Shown: piece after piece, positions 47,795 to 59,500 of the stretch | Position numbering within the stretch: the first letter of the stretch is position 1 | How the letters are laid out: every line of letters begins with the position of its first letter | Origin: Pseudocercospora fijiensis CIRAD86 | Taxonomy: Eukaryota > Ascomycota > Dothideomycetes > Mycosphaerellales > Mycosphaerellaceae | Assembly (NCBI RefSeq): GCF_000340215.1 | Contig: NW_006921544.1 | Location: 1,022,599-1,086,598, forward strand | DNA: 64,000 nt | Direction: 5' to 3' | Translations under genes and position numbers: made by a program | Notes under the pieces: model-generated | Seen by the model: only the letters and a program-made list of their open reading frames with translations | Told to the model about the DNA's origin: nothing | Databases searched by the model: none

Positions 47795-48169
47795 CTATTC
47801 GTCGCCCTTACGAATGCAGATACGATAGTACGCATCCTTAATGTCTAGTATAGTATAGAAGTAGGCCCTAGAAAGGCGATCGAGGGTCTTATTAATAAGC
47901 GGAAGTAGACAGCGGTCTTTAATAGTAACAGTATTGAGTCTACGGTAATTAACGCACAACCGTAGGCTACTATCCTTCTTTAGAACAAACAGGATTAGTG
48001 TACTAGTAGGGCTGTTACTATACCGAATACGGCTATTAGCTAGGTTTTCCTCTAGGTACTTACGCAATATAGCAAGCTCTCGCTTACTAAGGTTGTAGAG
48101 GGGGCTAAAAGGAACCTCTTTGCCCTCTATAATGTTAATCTTATAGTCCGTCTCTTTAAATATAGGCAA
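47795..48169 (-). CDS. Open 124-codon stretch of Gypsy reverse transcriptase
   Basis: An uninterrupted part of the pol frame covering the start of the RT palm: the segment LCVNYRRLNTVTIKD and the first catalytic Asp in LDIKDAYYR. It has no independent function. It is listed because it is the longest clean coding stretch in the window and shows that RIP here is lighter than in the surrounding RecQ unit. It is not an independent gene. Confidence 0.85.
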   Translation of the reverse strand: MPIFKETDYKINIIEGKEVPFSPLYNLSKRELAILRKYLEENLANSRIRYSNSPTSTLILFVLKKDSSLRLCVNYRRLNTVTIKDRCLLPLINKTLDRLSRAYFYTILDIKDAYYRICIRKGDE

Positions 48170-48899
48170 TGTCGATACTAAGTAGTATTTGAATATATTA
48201 ATATAGGTTTCTCGAATAGGTACTAGTATACGAGAGAGCTAATTAGGGTCTATGCTATTAGGGGGTATAGGTTTATCGTTATCTCTACTAAGAAGATTAG
48301 CTATCGGATTAGCTAAGGCAGGTATTAGGTTGCTAATAAACAGGACCCTAATATCGTTAGGACACTCGCTAATATCGATGTATTTAATGTCCTCTCTCTT
48401 AGCGATTCTAAATCGCTATTGTTAACTGCCTAAGTCTATAACTATAGTATAGTATTTAAGAATAGGGTTGCTAATAACAATGTCCGATAGGAGGCTATCT
48501 ATGTCTACTACGTAGGTAGTAAAGTCTAGTAAGCGTTTATTACCGAGGTCGTCTTTTAGAACTATAGGAACATAGTAGGCTCTATAGGTTAAGTGCCGAG
48601 CGTTATTAAACTAAGTAAGGGTTAGCAGGTTAGTCCTAGGCAGTTGTCGAAGGTCTAATTGCTTAGCTAGGCGATAGCTAATAAGGGTACTAACTAAATT
48701 TCCTAGATCTAGTATAACCTTAGTTTAATAGTTAGTGCCCTTCGTGTCCTATATAAGGTAGGAGCGTATTATAGCTAGCACAATGTCGATAGTCTTACGC
48801 CGTACAAGGCTAACAGTTAGTACGGCGCTTATTCTTTTTTCGAAGGTTAGCCTATAGGGGTAGCACTAGCGGCTAAAAGGTGTTTCTTATACTTAGCGG

Positions 48900-50260
48900 A
48901 GGCACGGTTAATCCGGGCCTAATCCCTAGGTTTGTCGCATTAGCCTAGGAGATAGCTAGTACTATTACAGTTAAAGCACTTTAATCCGGTTAGTAGGTTA
49001 CCGTAGCTATTATTGCTGTTATTAGCCGAGCGGTCAGCATTATAGGGATACGAGCCCCTTCTATAGCCCCTATCGCGGCCTCCTCTATATAGCCGCCGGC
49101 TACGGCCTCTTCTACGGTCGTTGTTACTGTTATTATTAGTATTATTGTCCTAGTAGGAACCTTAGTTTCCTCCGCGGCTACTACGATTGCCGCGGTCAGT
49201 ACTAGCTAGCCGGATCCTTAATTCTAGTCGTTATTAAAGCTAGATAGCTCGTTTAGCTATTTCTACTTCGACTATAAATTAAATATATATTAGATTAGTC
49301 TGTTCGAATACACGACGGCGGTCTAATTTAAGGACTAATTCCTATTGTAATCTAGGACGTATTTCGGAAATCTAGATAGAGTCGGTCTTAGCTAGCAAAT
49401 CGTCCTCGAGGGTCTTTAAATAGGCCTCGAATAAGCGAGCCGATTGATTAGTCTTTTGTTTAGCTCGGAGGTATTAGTCCTAAGCGTATTATTGTCTTAG
49501 TATAGGGTTTCTAAGGGTGTCTAATATAATGGTTTTGTAGGTCTGCTACTAGATAGCGGTCTAATTATCGAGGGAGTTAAAATAGTTATCCTAGGTACGT
49601 TTTAGGTCGCTATTTATATACTATATAGCGTAGACAACTAGTAAATAGTCGTCTAGAAGAGCCCTTAGTACGTTTCGCTAGTTAAGCTTACAGTTACGAA
49701 TATAGTCGTTATACTGCTTTCGACTAGAGCTATTAAATATAGTATAGTCCTTAAGCTTAGTATCCCTCTTTTGTATAGAAGGTCCTACTACTAGTTCTAG
49801 TCTAGTAGTAGTTGTTAGGGCTTCCTATAGGCGGCGAATCTCGAGGAGATTATCCTTTAGCTATTGTTCTTAACGTAGGGCAGTAAGCCTATTTTAAGTA
49901 GCTTCTTAAAGTCTCCCTACTAGTTAGGGGCTAAAGGCTAGCTAGCTATATCGTCGATTGACAATGTTATTAAGAATGTTATTAATAGGCAATTCTAGAT
50001 TATTACCTAGAATTACAGGTTCTTCTTTAGTAGACTTAGTAGTAGGCTCTTCGGTAGGAGGCACTTTAGTAGGTGCTTTAGTAGGCACTTTAGGCACTAT
50101 GCTACTAGCGTTGTTATTGCTAGCGCTGCTAGCGGTAGTACGGTTATTGTTTCGTAACGAGCTAGCTATTATAGTAAGGGGTAGCACTAATAATGTATTA
50201 TTAGCCCCTAAGATACGGATGTAGCGGAATTAGTAGATATCGGTCTAGTATACTTAACTT
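48900..50260 (-). pseudogene. Gypsy gag with CCHC zinc knuckle
   Basis: The N-terminal part is Pro/Thr/Lys-rich (about 50187 to 49942, open for 81 codons). The middle is the capsid-like region with several stops. The C-terminal part is Arg/Gly-rich (about 49200-49030), followed by a zinc knuckle at 48937-48978 reading C-x2-C-x4-Y-x4-C, where His has become Tyr. Gag packages the element's RNA in a virus-like particle. No ATG is evident at the N-terminus. The frame continues upstream of 50187 to a TAA near 50235. Confidence 0.8.
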
Positions 50261-50433
50261 AGTATAATAGGCCGTAAAGAAGGCCTTACTTAATAATTAG
50301 TACGGTTGTTCTTAGTAGAATAGTACGAGTAGGTCCTATTCTTCGGGCGTAATATAGTTAAATCGATAGTTTTCGTAGCTATACCGCTAAAAGCTTAAAA
50401 CAAGGACTATCTAGCTGCTGCCCTTAAAGGGTA

Positions 50434-50445
50434 GATCGAATACTA
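50434..50445 (-). other. Candidate primer-binding site of the Gypsy element
   Basis: Directly inside the 5' LTR the sense strand reads TAGTATTCGATC. TAG could be TGG after RIP, as expected opposite a tRNA CCA end. The matching tRNA is not identified. Confidence 0.4.
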
Positions 50446-50641
50446 TATAAGAAGGGTATATTAGTAGGTAGATCGGGTAGTAGTAGGTACGAGTAGTATT
50501 CGATAAGGAGCTAGGAGGAGAGGGAGGAAGGTAGGCAAGTTAGCCTATTACTAAGCGCTAAGCCCTACCTAAGGCACTAAGACCCTAGCTTTACTTAGCC
50601 TAGTTACATGCCAATTACGTATAGCCTCTTTAGCCCTAATA
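50446..50641 (-). repeat. Gypsy 5' LTR (196 bp)
   Basis: The same length and ends as 38658-38853, with a few transitions between them (for example GGTAGG for GGCAGG). It is followed by ACTAA, the target duplication. Confidence 0.9.
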
Positions 50642-50646
50642 ACTAA
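50642..50646. repeat. Target-site duplication of the Gypsy element, right
   Basis: ACTAA, matching 38653-38657. Confidence 0.88.
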
Positions 50647-51300
50647 CGACATATATACCGACTAGTACCGGCTCTAACCTAGCCTAAAACGCCGTAGGCT
50701 TAGGCGCTCTATCGGCAGACCGCCTATTTCTAGCGTATCTAGTAAAACGAAGCTAGTAGTATAATATAGTTCGACCGTAACCTCGCCGTTATCTAATAAC
50801 TATATACTATCTACTGCTTCGTTAATCCCCGCCTCCCTATTTACTAATTCTCTTAATACCTACGCGCTAACTTCGTAGTTACAAAGAAGAGGCAAGCGCT
50901 CTAGGCTAAGCCGATTAAGAGATACTATACCTACTTCTACTACTATTTCCCTTTTACTATATACTAGGAATATAGCAACTAAATATAGAGTTATTAATAG
51001 CTAGACGTTATATAGCTAGTCGCTATCGGCGTGTTCTAGTCGCTATAGATAGGTCCTACTTAGATCTAGGATAAATTCTAGTACTAATTTAAAACGCTAG
51101 AGGAATACCTTAGGTAGATAACTTAGAGTACTATATAGGATAGAGAAAAGGCTATCTAAGGTGTTCGTCTCTACGCTATCGCTATTAAGCACGTTCTAGC
51201 TAGGAACGTTAAACTAGATCTAGGACCCGCTAATAACTATATAGAGTAGGAATTCTAGACGCTAACTATTTCGCTAGCTAGAAAAAAAACAATAATATAC

Positions 51301-54300
51301 TAGTCGTACTATTTACTTTTCCGTCTAGCTAAATAGTCGGTACGTAGCTATATTATCGCTATATTAACTCGGTAGTTAGGCGGGAGTTATAGTCTCTAAT
51401 CTACTAACGATATTATTATACTAGTATCCTTATTAAATTAATAACGCTATAGCGTCGCTACGCTCGTACGCTATAGTATAAGATATCTACCGACGTTAGA
51501 AGTAGAGTATATAACTAAATAGTTATAGCTAGCATTTACCTATATTAGTAGACCGTTTAAGTTAAATACGGATAGAGCGTAGTTAGTCGAGATCTAAAAT
51601 ATAAACTATCTATATACCGAACTACTATTACTCGATATATTCTACTCTCTCTATTCTTATACTAACTGCCTCCTTGTCGCCTTTCGCCTACGTCGTATCT
51701 TAACCTACTAATAATAATATACTAATAGTATTATCGCCTTTTATCGGAGTATTTCTACTTATAGACTTATTATCTCTACTACTATCTCTACGATCTGTTC
51801 CTCTAGTATCTCTATACTTAGCTACTCTTTATTTATTATTCGCCCTTATACTACCTAGCTGGCCGATAAATCTTCCTCTACGCTCCTTCTTCTACTTACC
51901 CCCTATTCGTCGTAGCCTTCGCCTAGTCTGCCTATTCCTCCCCTATTAACCTCTATTATACCCTTACTTAATCTACCTATTACTCTCTCGTTAACTTCTA
52001 TTATACCCTTACCTACTATTATATTACTACCTACTAGTATACTATCTACCTAATCGCTAGGCCTATTAACCCGCGCCTACGTCGCTAACTTATCTAGTCG
52101 CTATTCTCCTATTTCTATCCTATAATAGTATATTTCCTATATAAATAAAAACGCTATATATTCTACGTAATATAACTATTTCTCCTCTACTAAGAAGCTC
52201 GCCTAGTTATACTATAGAAGTAGTAGCGGTCGCTCGTATAACTATCGTCGTATTAATATTCTATTATAATACTCGGCTATATTACCGGTCGCTAGCGCCG
52301 GCTTAGTATAACTCGCTAATATTTAGTAGTCGGCTATCTTAGTAGTTTTACTCGTATCTACGCGACGGCTAGCTATAGAGAGAAGTTTCGGAATAGCGAT
52401 ATACTTAAGTAGTTTAGTAGACGAAATCGGATAAAGGTAGGATATAGACAACCTCTAGAACCGACGTCCTCTTATATCTTTCCTCGCTATATATATTAGA
52501 CTACCTACCGTATCGCTACTTTGTCTATTATTATAGCCGATCCTACCTTACGTCCTCCTAGAACTATACGTAAACTCGATTAAATTTTACCGTACCGCTC
52601 GTACCTACGCGTCTACCTCTGCTTATTATATACTATTTCTTTTATAATATACTACTCGCCTACGTACTCTCTCTAGTATAATCGAATAGTGCGGTTATAC
52701 TATACTATATTTCGATCTAGGCGTCGTATTTGAAATCCGCGTATATAAGTTAGGTTTAATTTAATCTCTCCTCGTATATCGTCGTATATTATCTATTATA
52801 ATCTCTTATATTCCCTCTAGCCCCTACTATTACTTAGGGGTCGAGCGCTAATACTATAGCTCTCTCGCCTCGTATTTATACGTACTATCGATAGTAGCTA
52901 ATAAAGTGCTACTTACCCGGGTTATGTCTTACTACCGGTATCTGCTTTATACCTATTATCCTAGCGAGTACGCTAATACCCCGACCGATCGACGTACTAG
53001 CTTAGTTTCTATACTATCGCACTAACTATAGGCCTCCTCTAGTAGTTAGGTTAGATCTCGCTAGTAGAGGATATACTCGGTTAAGTCGGATTATACCCTA
53101 TATAACTTAAAGTAGGTATACTTACTAGACAATCTACCGGTTTTTCCCTATTTCGCGATACTTGTATTAAAATACTAGAACCTATTAGTAAAGGAGTCGG
53201 CTAGATCGAGTATTATTAGATATAAGCTATTTATAGAGATCTTATACGTTAACCTACTTATATATATAGTATAGTCGATACTGCGCCGTAGTACCGCTAA
53301 ATATCGCTAGCTACGTATAGGAGGTAATACCGGAATTTCTATATCTAGTACTTCTATCGTACGAGACTCTAGCGTTATATAACCTAGGGCTAATCTACTA
53401 AACGACGATTAGATACTAACCGGTTTACTAGGCGGCAAACTATATTATCTATATTACTTTTGCTAGCTAGTAAAATAGTTAGCACTCTCGTATTATAATT
53501 GCAGTTATAGTAGATACGTCTACTAGCTATAGGTCGTAGTATAGTAACGCTACTAAGGCTCGAAACCTAATTGCGCTATCTATTCCTAGATATAGCTCGA
53601 CTATTATACCTCGCCGACTAGATTTTATCGTATATCGTCTATTAGGACGTCCGGTATACTATCTATACCGTTATCGTAGCCTTAGCTATCTTAGTCTAGT
53701 ATATTCTTGCTTACTTAGTAGTCTACTATAATCTAATCCGGCTATTATCGAGGTAATCCGACCTATTCTTACGTTATAATACTAACGGACTCGTATACGG
53801 ACTTATTAGGCTATATACTAGTTTATATATAGTTATTATATATATAATTAAATACTACGATTAACTCGGTTAGTACTCGGTTCTTAAAACTATTAACTCG
53901 TAATATCGTAGAATAGATAGTAGTTAGTTCGTCTACTCGGGATATACGTCCGAAATTATAGTATATTTTCGAACGACTATAATTCTCGAAAATTGATTTC
54001 TCCCCCGATCGATTAGATAATAACGCCCTAATCTAACTATATCTTTTATTATTTATCTATCCGAATATAAACCTACTATAACCGAGACAGTCCGAGTAAA
54101 TTAGTAACCTTAACGCCGCTAAGATTTACCCTAATCGTTACTAACCCTTAGGTCTAGCTTACTTATATATTACTCTCCGTATACTAATAGCGTTTTCTAA
54201 GGTAGGTTTTATAGATTACCTCCTTCTACTACCGTATATTATATAGTAAATTATTAATAGTATAATACTAACTGTTTTGCCGCCTAGTAAACTACTAGGC

Positions 54301-54855
54301 TATTGTCTATTTTCCTAGCCGGTAAAACGGTTAGTACTCTTATATAGTCGCATTTATTATACTATAGTTTAACGGGTTAGGGAAATACGAGGCGGTCTAT
54401 ATTACTTAACTACTATATCTACTTAGAGTATAGTAGTATATATATATCGAATATATTACGTATAATATACTTAGTATAGGCTTATATATACTCGAGCCTA
54501 TCGATATATTATAGTTGCCGCGCCTAGAATAGATCTATCGTCTCTAATATTTCCGAGATACTACCCCGCGTAGCCTCGAGCTATATAGCTACTCCGATAT
54601 ATATACTGTCTCGTACTCTCTAGTCTTCCTTTTATACTATACTTACTATTCGATTAGCGTTAGATATCCCGTCTAATAATAAAGGTATATACTCGTCGCG
54701 AATATAGTCGATTAAATCTTTATCCCTAAACTTAAGTTCTAGGACCTCCTTTACTTCCCCTAATATTTTATCGAGGTTAGCTATACTTTATACGTCTAGT
54801 AGCTTATAGTATACCGCCTCTAGAACCGGAATTACCTTAACGGTAAGATCTACTA
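51301..54855. other. Downstream part of RecQ unit copy 1, no gene recognised
   Basis: RIP-mutated. The part to 52081 is shared with copy 2 and the rest is seen only once in the window. Plus-strand frames remain partly readable, so the RecQ protein or a second gene may extend here, but I recognise no motif. It contains an inverted repeat at 53423-53439 / 54275-54292. Confidence 0.4.
53423..54292. repeat. Inverted repeat pair flanking 0.83 kb
   Basis: GTTTACTAGGCGGCAAA at 53423-53439 is the complement of 54275-54292 except for one extra base. A short direct similarity (GTAAAAYAGTTAG...ACTCT) lies just inside the left arm (about 53470-53495) and just outside the right arm (about 54325-54345). 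It could be ends of a small degraded DNA transposon, but no duplication of target bases is seen. Confidence 0.35.
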
Positions 54856-54870
54856 AATCCTATTATATAG
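54856..54870. repeat. Target-site duplication of LINE E, left
   Basis: AATCCTATTATATAG, identical to 55008-55022. Confidence 0.85.
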
Positions 54871-55007
54871 ATAGATAGATAGATATTTCATTTGCCTGTT
54901 GTAGTGCCTTTCGGCCTATGCAGGTCTGTTTCTATGTATTGTTTTAGGTAGGAAACCAACTTAGTTGGTAAAAACCTCCCTCCTGTCCTATTTACAAGCG
55001 TTGATCT
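54871..55007 (-). mobile_element. Tad1-like LINE, copy E, 5'-truncated stub (137 bp), barely mutated
   Basis: Only the last ORF2 codons, stop, 3' UTR and (GATA)n tail are present, between 15-bp duplications: a typical 5'-truncated LINE insertion. Unlike the long copies it keeps many CA and TG dinucleotides. It therefore serves as an in-window reference for the unmutated 3' end and shows that the TAG ending ORF2 is original. Confidence 0.92.
54902..54918 (-). other. LINE E 3' UTR hairpin with GAAA loop
   Basis: The complement of TAGGCC-GAAA-GGC-A-CTA in the unmutated copy, so the hairpin is ancestral and not a product of RIP. Confidence 0.75.
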
Positions 55008-55022
55008 AATCCTATTATATAG
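55008..55022. repeat. Target-site duplication of LINE E, right
   Basis: AATCCTATTATATAG, identical to 54856-54870. Confidence 0.85.
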
Positions 55023-56570
55023 CTAGCCCTACTACTCGGCGTAGTAATCGGATGCTATTTACTATTAATAAGTAGTCTAGGTACTATTTCGCCTAGTATA
55101 GGATCGCGTCGGGAAAGTACTCCTACTATACGCTTTTAATTAATGTTATCGTCGTTATATAGAGTATTAATAGCGGATTGTCTAGATACGTATCTAATAG
55201 TATTAACTTTATATATTACGCGGCTAGATAATACCTATTTACGGTCGGGTAGTATATTCGTATTACCGCTATTATAACCGCTATCCTATTAATAATAAAG
55301 CCTACTAGATATATACGGTACCTACTACTATCCGGTTTTATAAATATATTATCTACGATTAACGTCCTATCGCTCTTAGTATATAGCTCTAAAAGCTTAG
55401 GATAGGCGACGACTAGGTACTTAAACCTATCCTTTACCGTATCCGGCTATATATAAAAGCCCGCGTATCTTAGTATATTTAGTTCTATACCTACGGTCGA
55501 ATAGTCCGGCCGTTTGATTTTCTTTATCTCTAGTAGCTACGAGATATCTTCGATAACCTTATCCGCTTATTTTTTATTTAACCTCGCGTACTAATATACT
55601 AACCTAGCTACTGCTTTATATACTTCTATCGAACGACCCTAGGTATATATTATTATAAACTATATCCTAATTCGCTAGTACGCCTTCCGCGTACTATACT
55701 ACTCTAGGTCTACTCGGTCGCTCTCGCCGTAGTTATAATACGTATTAGATTAGTCTATTATCTACTTGCCTATAATCTATTTATATCTCCCCTCGGCCCC
55801 TATTATCTCTATAATCCCTCGCTATAGATACGTATCTTCTCTATCTCTACTATCGCTATACTAGTACGTTATACGTGTTTATTAACCTAATATATTAATA
55901 TCGCATTTGCTTTTTATAATACTAAATCCCCTCCGCTTCGCCTATTTATATATAAACTATTTAGCCGCCTAGAATAACGGGAATTAATACCCGTAGATCC
56001 GATCTAGTAGCCTATATACCTCTATTAGACGCTCGTATCGCGCCCTAGTATTATCTATCCTACTATCCTTACCGCGAACTCGTACTAGAGCGCTAGGCAA
56101 TCTTATAATTATTAGATATCGCTAGATAGCGGCGCTCCTCTCGCGATATATCTCCCCTAATAACTTCTCTCGCCCTCTTACGCCTCCGTCTAAGCGCTAA
56201 CGATCCTATTCGCGAATAGCGTATTCGATATCGAGTAGCGTAAAGTAGTCGTCGGTTATACTCTATAATAGGAACTACGATAGACTTATTGTCGCTTCTA
56301 GCGTAACTACCCGATTGTCGTATATAACTACTATACGGTATAGACAATCTATACTACTATATCTAATACTTACTCGGCTAAGGGGAAACTCTATTCTCTC
56401 CTATAAACGGATTCGGCCTCGCTATTAAACTTAAAGACTAGTTATATCCCCTTCCCCTTCTATAGTACGTAACTTATATCGTATCTATATATCTACGCTA
56501 CTATCTGCCCTAATAGATATATCCTTACCTAAACTACCTATTATAGGAGATTACTATATCCTAGATCCTA
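55023..56570. other. End of RecQ unit copy 1, no gene recognised
   Basis: RIP-mutated sequence that continues 54855 once LINE E is removed. An 84-codon minus-strand frame (56093-56347) is Arg-rich with no domain and is probably chance. The sequence stops being unique at 56571, where copy 2 starts. Confidence 0.4.
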
Positions 56571-59500
56571 GAGCTAAACATTCTAGTATTATAATGTTCG
56601 AGTATATAGCGTAGGCGCGGCCGTACGTCCTCTAAATACTAAATAGGGACATTAGAATGTTTGTACTAAAACGTTTGCTTTCTATTAGTAGACCTCGCCT
56701 ACGGCCGTAGAATTCGCCTATAGCTGTTTCTTCTCGTTGCCCCTAAGAGTCGGTTATATACCTATATATTGTTTATATACGACTCCCTTTACGTCGCTTC
56801 TACGCAAAGTTTAGACAATCTACCTTCGCGTCCTAAGTCTTACTAATCTATCCTAGCGTAAACATAGCTACTAGACAATCTACTCTTTTTATTAGTAGCT
56901 TGTTACTTTATACTATTACCTTACTATTATAGCAGATTACTAGCCCCTTTATTATATATAAGTATAGGTTTCTTCTTTATAAGTATAACGCGCGTCTAAT
57001 AGAGATATCTCGACCTAACTTAATCTTATTACTTCTACGTAGTATAAAGATTTCCTCGTAGTATAGAAACTAACCGACGAGAACGCAATAGCTCTTAAAA
57101 TCCTACGTAGACCTAACGAACCTAGAACTACGAAGGCAGATATACTTAGGCGTATATTCGAATAGATCGGTAATCCTATCGAGAGTAACTCGGTTAGGGC
57201 GACTATACTCTAGCGGTACGCTCTATAGTACAAGCTCTAAGAGACTAGTACTAATCCTTTACTCTATATATCCTAAGCCTTCGTTCGAAGCCTCGACTAG
57301 TATAGCCTAATCTATTGCGCCGTCGTTCTCGGAATATCTATAGACGCCTCCCGCCGAGTAAGTAACTATATTATCGAAGCCGCCTAGGGCGAAGATTAGT
57401 TTACTTAAGCCTCGGAGCTTGTCCGGCTTCCGTTTAGCGCTCTACTTTTAATACCTAAACGTATTCTCGCCGATATTGTAGCTACTACTCGGATTAGACT
57501 TAGTCTCGAAGAAGCCTATTACTTCTAGATATAAGGCAAACGGAAGAGGCTCGCGGAAGCCTAGAATAGTCGCGTTAATAAAAGGAAGAGCACTCTTTAC
57601 AATTTTATTACTAGTAGTAACATTACCGCTATAAGAGACGCTTACAAACCGAAACCTAGTAAGGAACGTACGATATAGGCCTATCTACCTAACATTCCTA
57701 AAGACTATATCGTTCTCTAAGGCTTTAAGATAGGGCGCAATTTACTAGTACCGAAAAAACACCTATTACGCGCGTTACGTAAAAAACGTCTAAAGAAACC
57801 TAGGGCTAAAGCGGGTAGTAATATACTAGTACTAGATTTATAGATAGAAGACGATAGCGTAGAACCTAATCTGCCGGTATTAGACGACGAAGGAGGGAAA
57901 GGTACCTAGGACAATCCTCTTAACGTAGATAGAGATTCGGCTCCTAATTTTCTTAATATATACGATAGATTAGAGCTCCGTTTACAATGTCGCCGGCTTA
58001 GCCGTAGAGAAGGGATAGAAGCCTACTATACCTACTGCCGCAAATAGTAGATAGACTTTACCTATACTCTACTACCGAATATTAGAGAGCGTCTCGCTAT
58101 ATTAGGCCGGCTACCGTATATATAAAATTTAATTATTCCGTCCCTACTACGTACCGTCCCTATACCTAATATATATAAATACTAACTATTTTGCTATATA
58201 GCGAAAGATTAACCCGTTTTCTAGCTAGTAAAGTTGTCTATATCTTATACCTTTTACTTAATCTTACGACCGCCTTACTTAGAAGCCTGTAATATATACG
58301 TATATAGCTCCCTAATATCCCGAGGCCGATTAGCTCGTAGCTATATACTATCTATACTAACCGCCTGCCCGGATTTCTAACTAGTTTATACCTACGCTAT
58401 ACTAAGTTATATTCTACGCGACCTTCGCCTTATTATCTTCCTATATACTATTTATAGTAGATACGGCCTTTATAGAGATACTATTAAGGTTTAGGTTAGA
58501 CAATCCGCGCCTTAACTACTTCGGTCTATAAAGGAGGCGATAGATATACGTCCGTTAACGCGCTCTTACGATTAATATATTATTACGATCGAGATTATTA
58601 GGGTTATAAGAACTACTTCTAATACCTAGGAACCTATATACCGGAAAGATACCGTTTCGAGGATTACTTCTATTATCTTCCTTAATATCGTATTATTAAG
58701 TACGTAACTTACTAATATGCCGTACCCCCTTACTATTTTTATACTTACCTTAGCCGCTAATACCGATATACTATTCCTAATACTATCCGTCGCCTTCTTA
58801 TCGAAGAATTTAAGTCGCTCCCTAATATTACTATAATATCTAACTAGGTAATTTAGCTCTAGCTAACCGACGATTAAGCCCCGGAGTTCCCGCTCTACTT
58901 CGATTGTTTTTAATATACTACTGTCGACGAATAGGGCGAATAATATATAGCTATTTTTTATAAGCGTATCTCGATATAAGAGTATTATAAAACGCGATAT
59001 AAGTAGACTAATACCTAGACTCGAGGCGGTAGTAGAAAAGCCCGCCTATAAGAGATATCTAATTGCCTATAAGAGAGTAATATCTACGTATAGCAATTCT
59101 TCTACCCTAAAGCTAGGTACGAACTTAGATAGAATCGCGTATTCTAGGTCTATCGTCGCGCTCGTATAGTGCCTATTCCCTCCTTATCGTATAACGACTA
59201 ATTTGCGTCTACCCTAATTAAAGCCTAGGCTAATATTTAGGAGAAACTAGATAAGGATCGAAATATTATTTATAATAGCTTAGCCTACGTATCTGCCCTC
59301 CCCCCCTAGATTTAGTAACTCTTTATCGACCTTTACGTTGTTTTACTCTATAAAAACGAAATATAGGCCGCTATTTGCCTTCCTAAAGAAGATAATAAGC
59401 CCTATACTATAGAAGTTATTGCTATCGCTCGCCGAGCGTTCTCTTATACGATAAGGTATTATAGCGAAAGTAGCCCCTATTTTAACCTTACTAATTCCTA

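Larger units (their letters stand above)
40100..48890 (-). pseudogene. Gypsy pol: protease, RT, RNase H, integrase, chromodomain (split by LINE D)
   Basis: Sense-strand order. The protease active-site motif reads DLGN at 48698-48709. Reverse transcriptase runs from about 48300, with the first catalytic Asp in the LDIKDAYYR stretch near 47810-47835. It is broken by LINE D at 47656/42778 and resumes at once with the catalytic YLDD box at 42756-42767, now YLDN. RNase H lies near 42080-42330 (YTD-x2-NL). Integrase has DDE motifs near 41195 (Asp), 40990 (Asp changed to Asn) and 40900 (Glu in a GQTERQN-type motif). A chromodomain at about 40125-40250 recalls the EYLLRWQGY pattern. Stops at Trp and Gln codons make it inactive. 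Codons 48169 to 47795 (124 residues) are open. Confidence 0.9.
38658..50641 (-). mobile_element. Ty3/Gypsy chromodomain retrotransposon, interrupted by LINE D
   Basis: An LTR retrotransposon on the minus strand: LTRs of 196 bp at both ends, a 5-bp target duplication, gag with a CCHC knuckle, then protease, reverse transcriptase, RNase H, integrase and a C-terminal chromodomain. This is the chromovirus order. Its length is about 7.1 kb once LINE D and one target copy are removed. RIP damage is milder than in the host RecQ unit, and one 124-codon stretch of reverse transcriptase is still open. It inserted in the RecQ gene just after the helicase C-terminal domain. Confidence 0.93.
32651..51300 (+). 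pseudogene. Dead RecQ-type helicase gene, copy 1, split by a Gypsy element
   Basis: A very long former coding region covering 32651-38657 and, beyond the inserted retrotransposon, 50647 to about 51300. An N-terminal region ends in a Cys/His cluster near 34770-34870 (C-x2-C then H-rich, resembling the DUF3505-type domain of fungal RecQ-like proteins). The helicase core has Walker A GTSAGKS at 37566-37586, a DECH box mutated to NKYY at 37836-37847, an LTAT motif near 37925, and an arginine-finger motif QSGRAGRD decayed to stop-SSRARRD near 38376-38399. Fungal subtelomeric (telomere-linked) helicases have this make-up. The reading frame shifts between 34200 and 34790 (intron or indel). The gene is dead through many stops and the insertion. 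Confidence 0.75.
32651..56570 (+). repeat. RecQ unit, copy 1 (about 11.8 kb without insertions)
   Basis: The sequence starting CTAGATCCTAGAGCTAAAC at 32651 recurs at 56571. 32651-38657 matches 56571-62566 or so, and 50647-52081 matches the remainder up to 64000. Differences are mostly C/T and G/A. Subtracting the Gypsy insertion with one target copy and LINE E with one target copy leaves about 11.78 kb before copy 2 begins. This is a head-to-tail arrangement, from a tandem duplication or from two adjacent insertions of the same element. Confidence 0.8.

Noticed and set aside
49958..50224. 88-codon plus-strand frame with a Val/Leu/Gly-rich stretch
   Set aside because: It is the complement of the Pro/Thr-rich gag N-terminus of the Gypsy element.
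56093..56347. 84-codon Arg-rich minus-strand frame
   Set aside because: No domain, no conserved copy in the window to compare, and chance open frames of this size are expected. It cannot be fully excluded.
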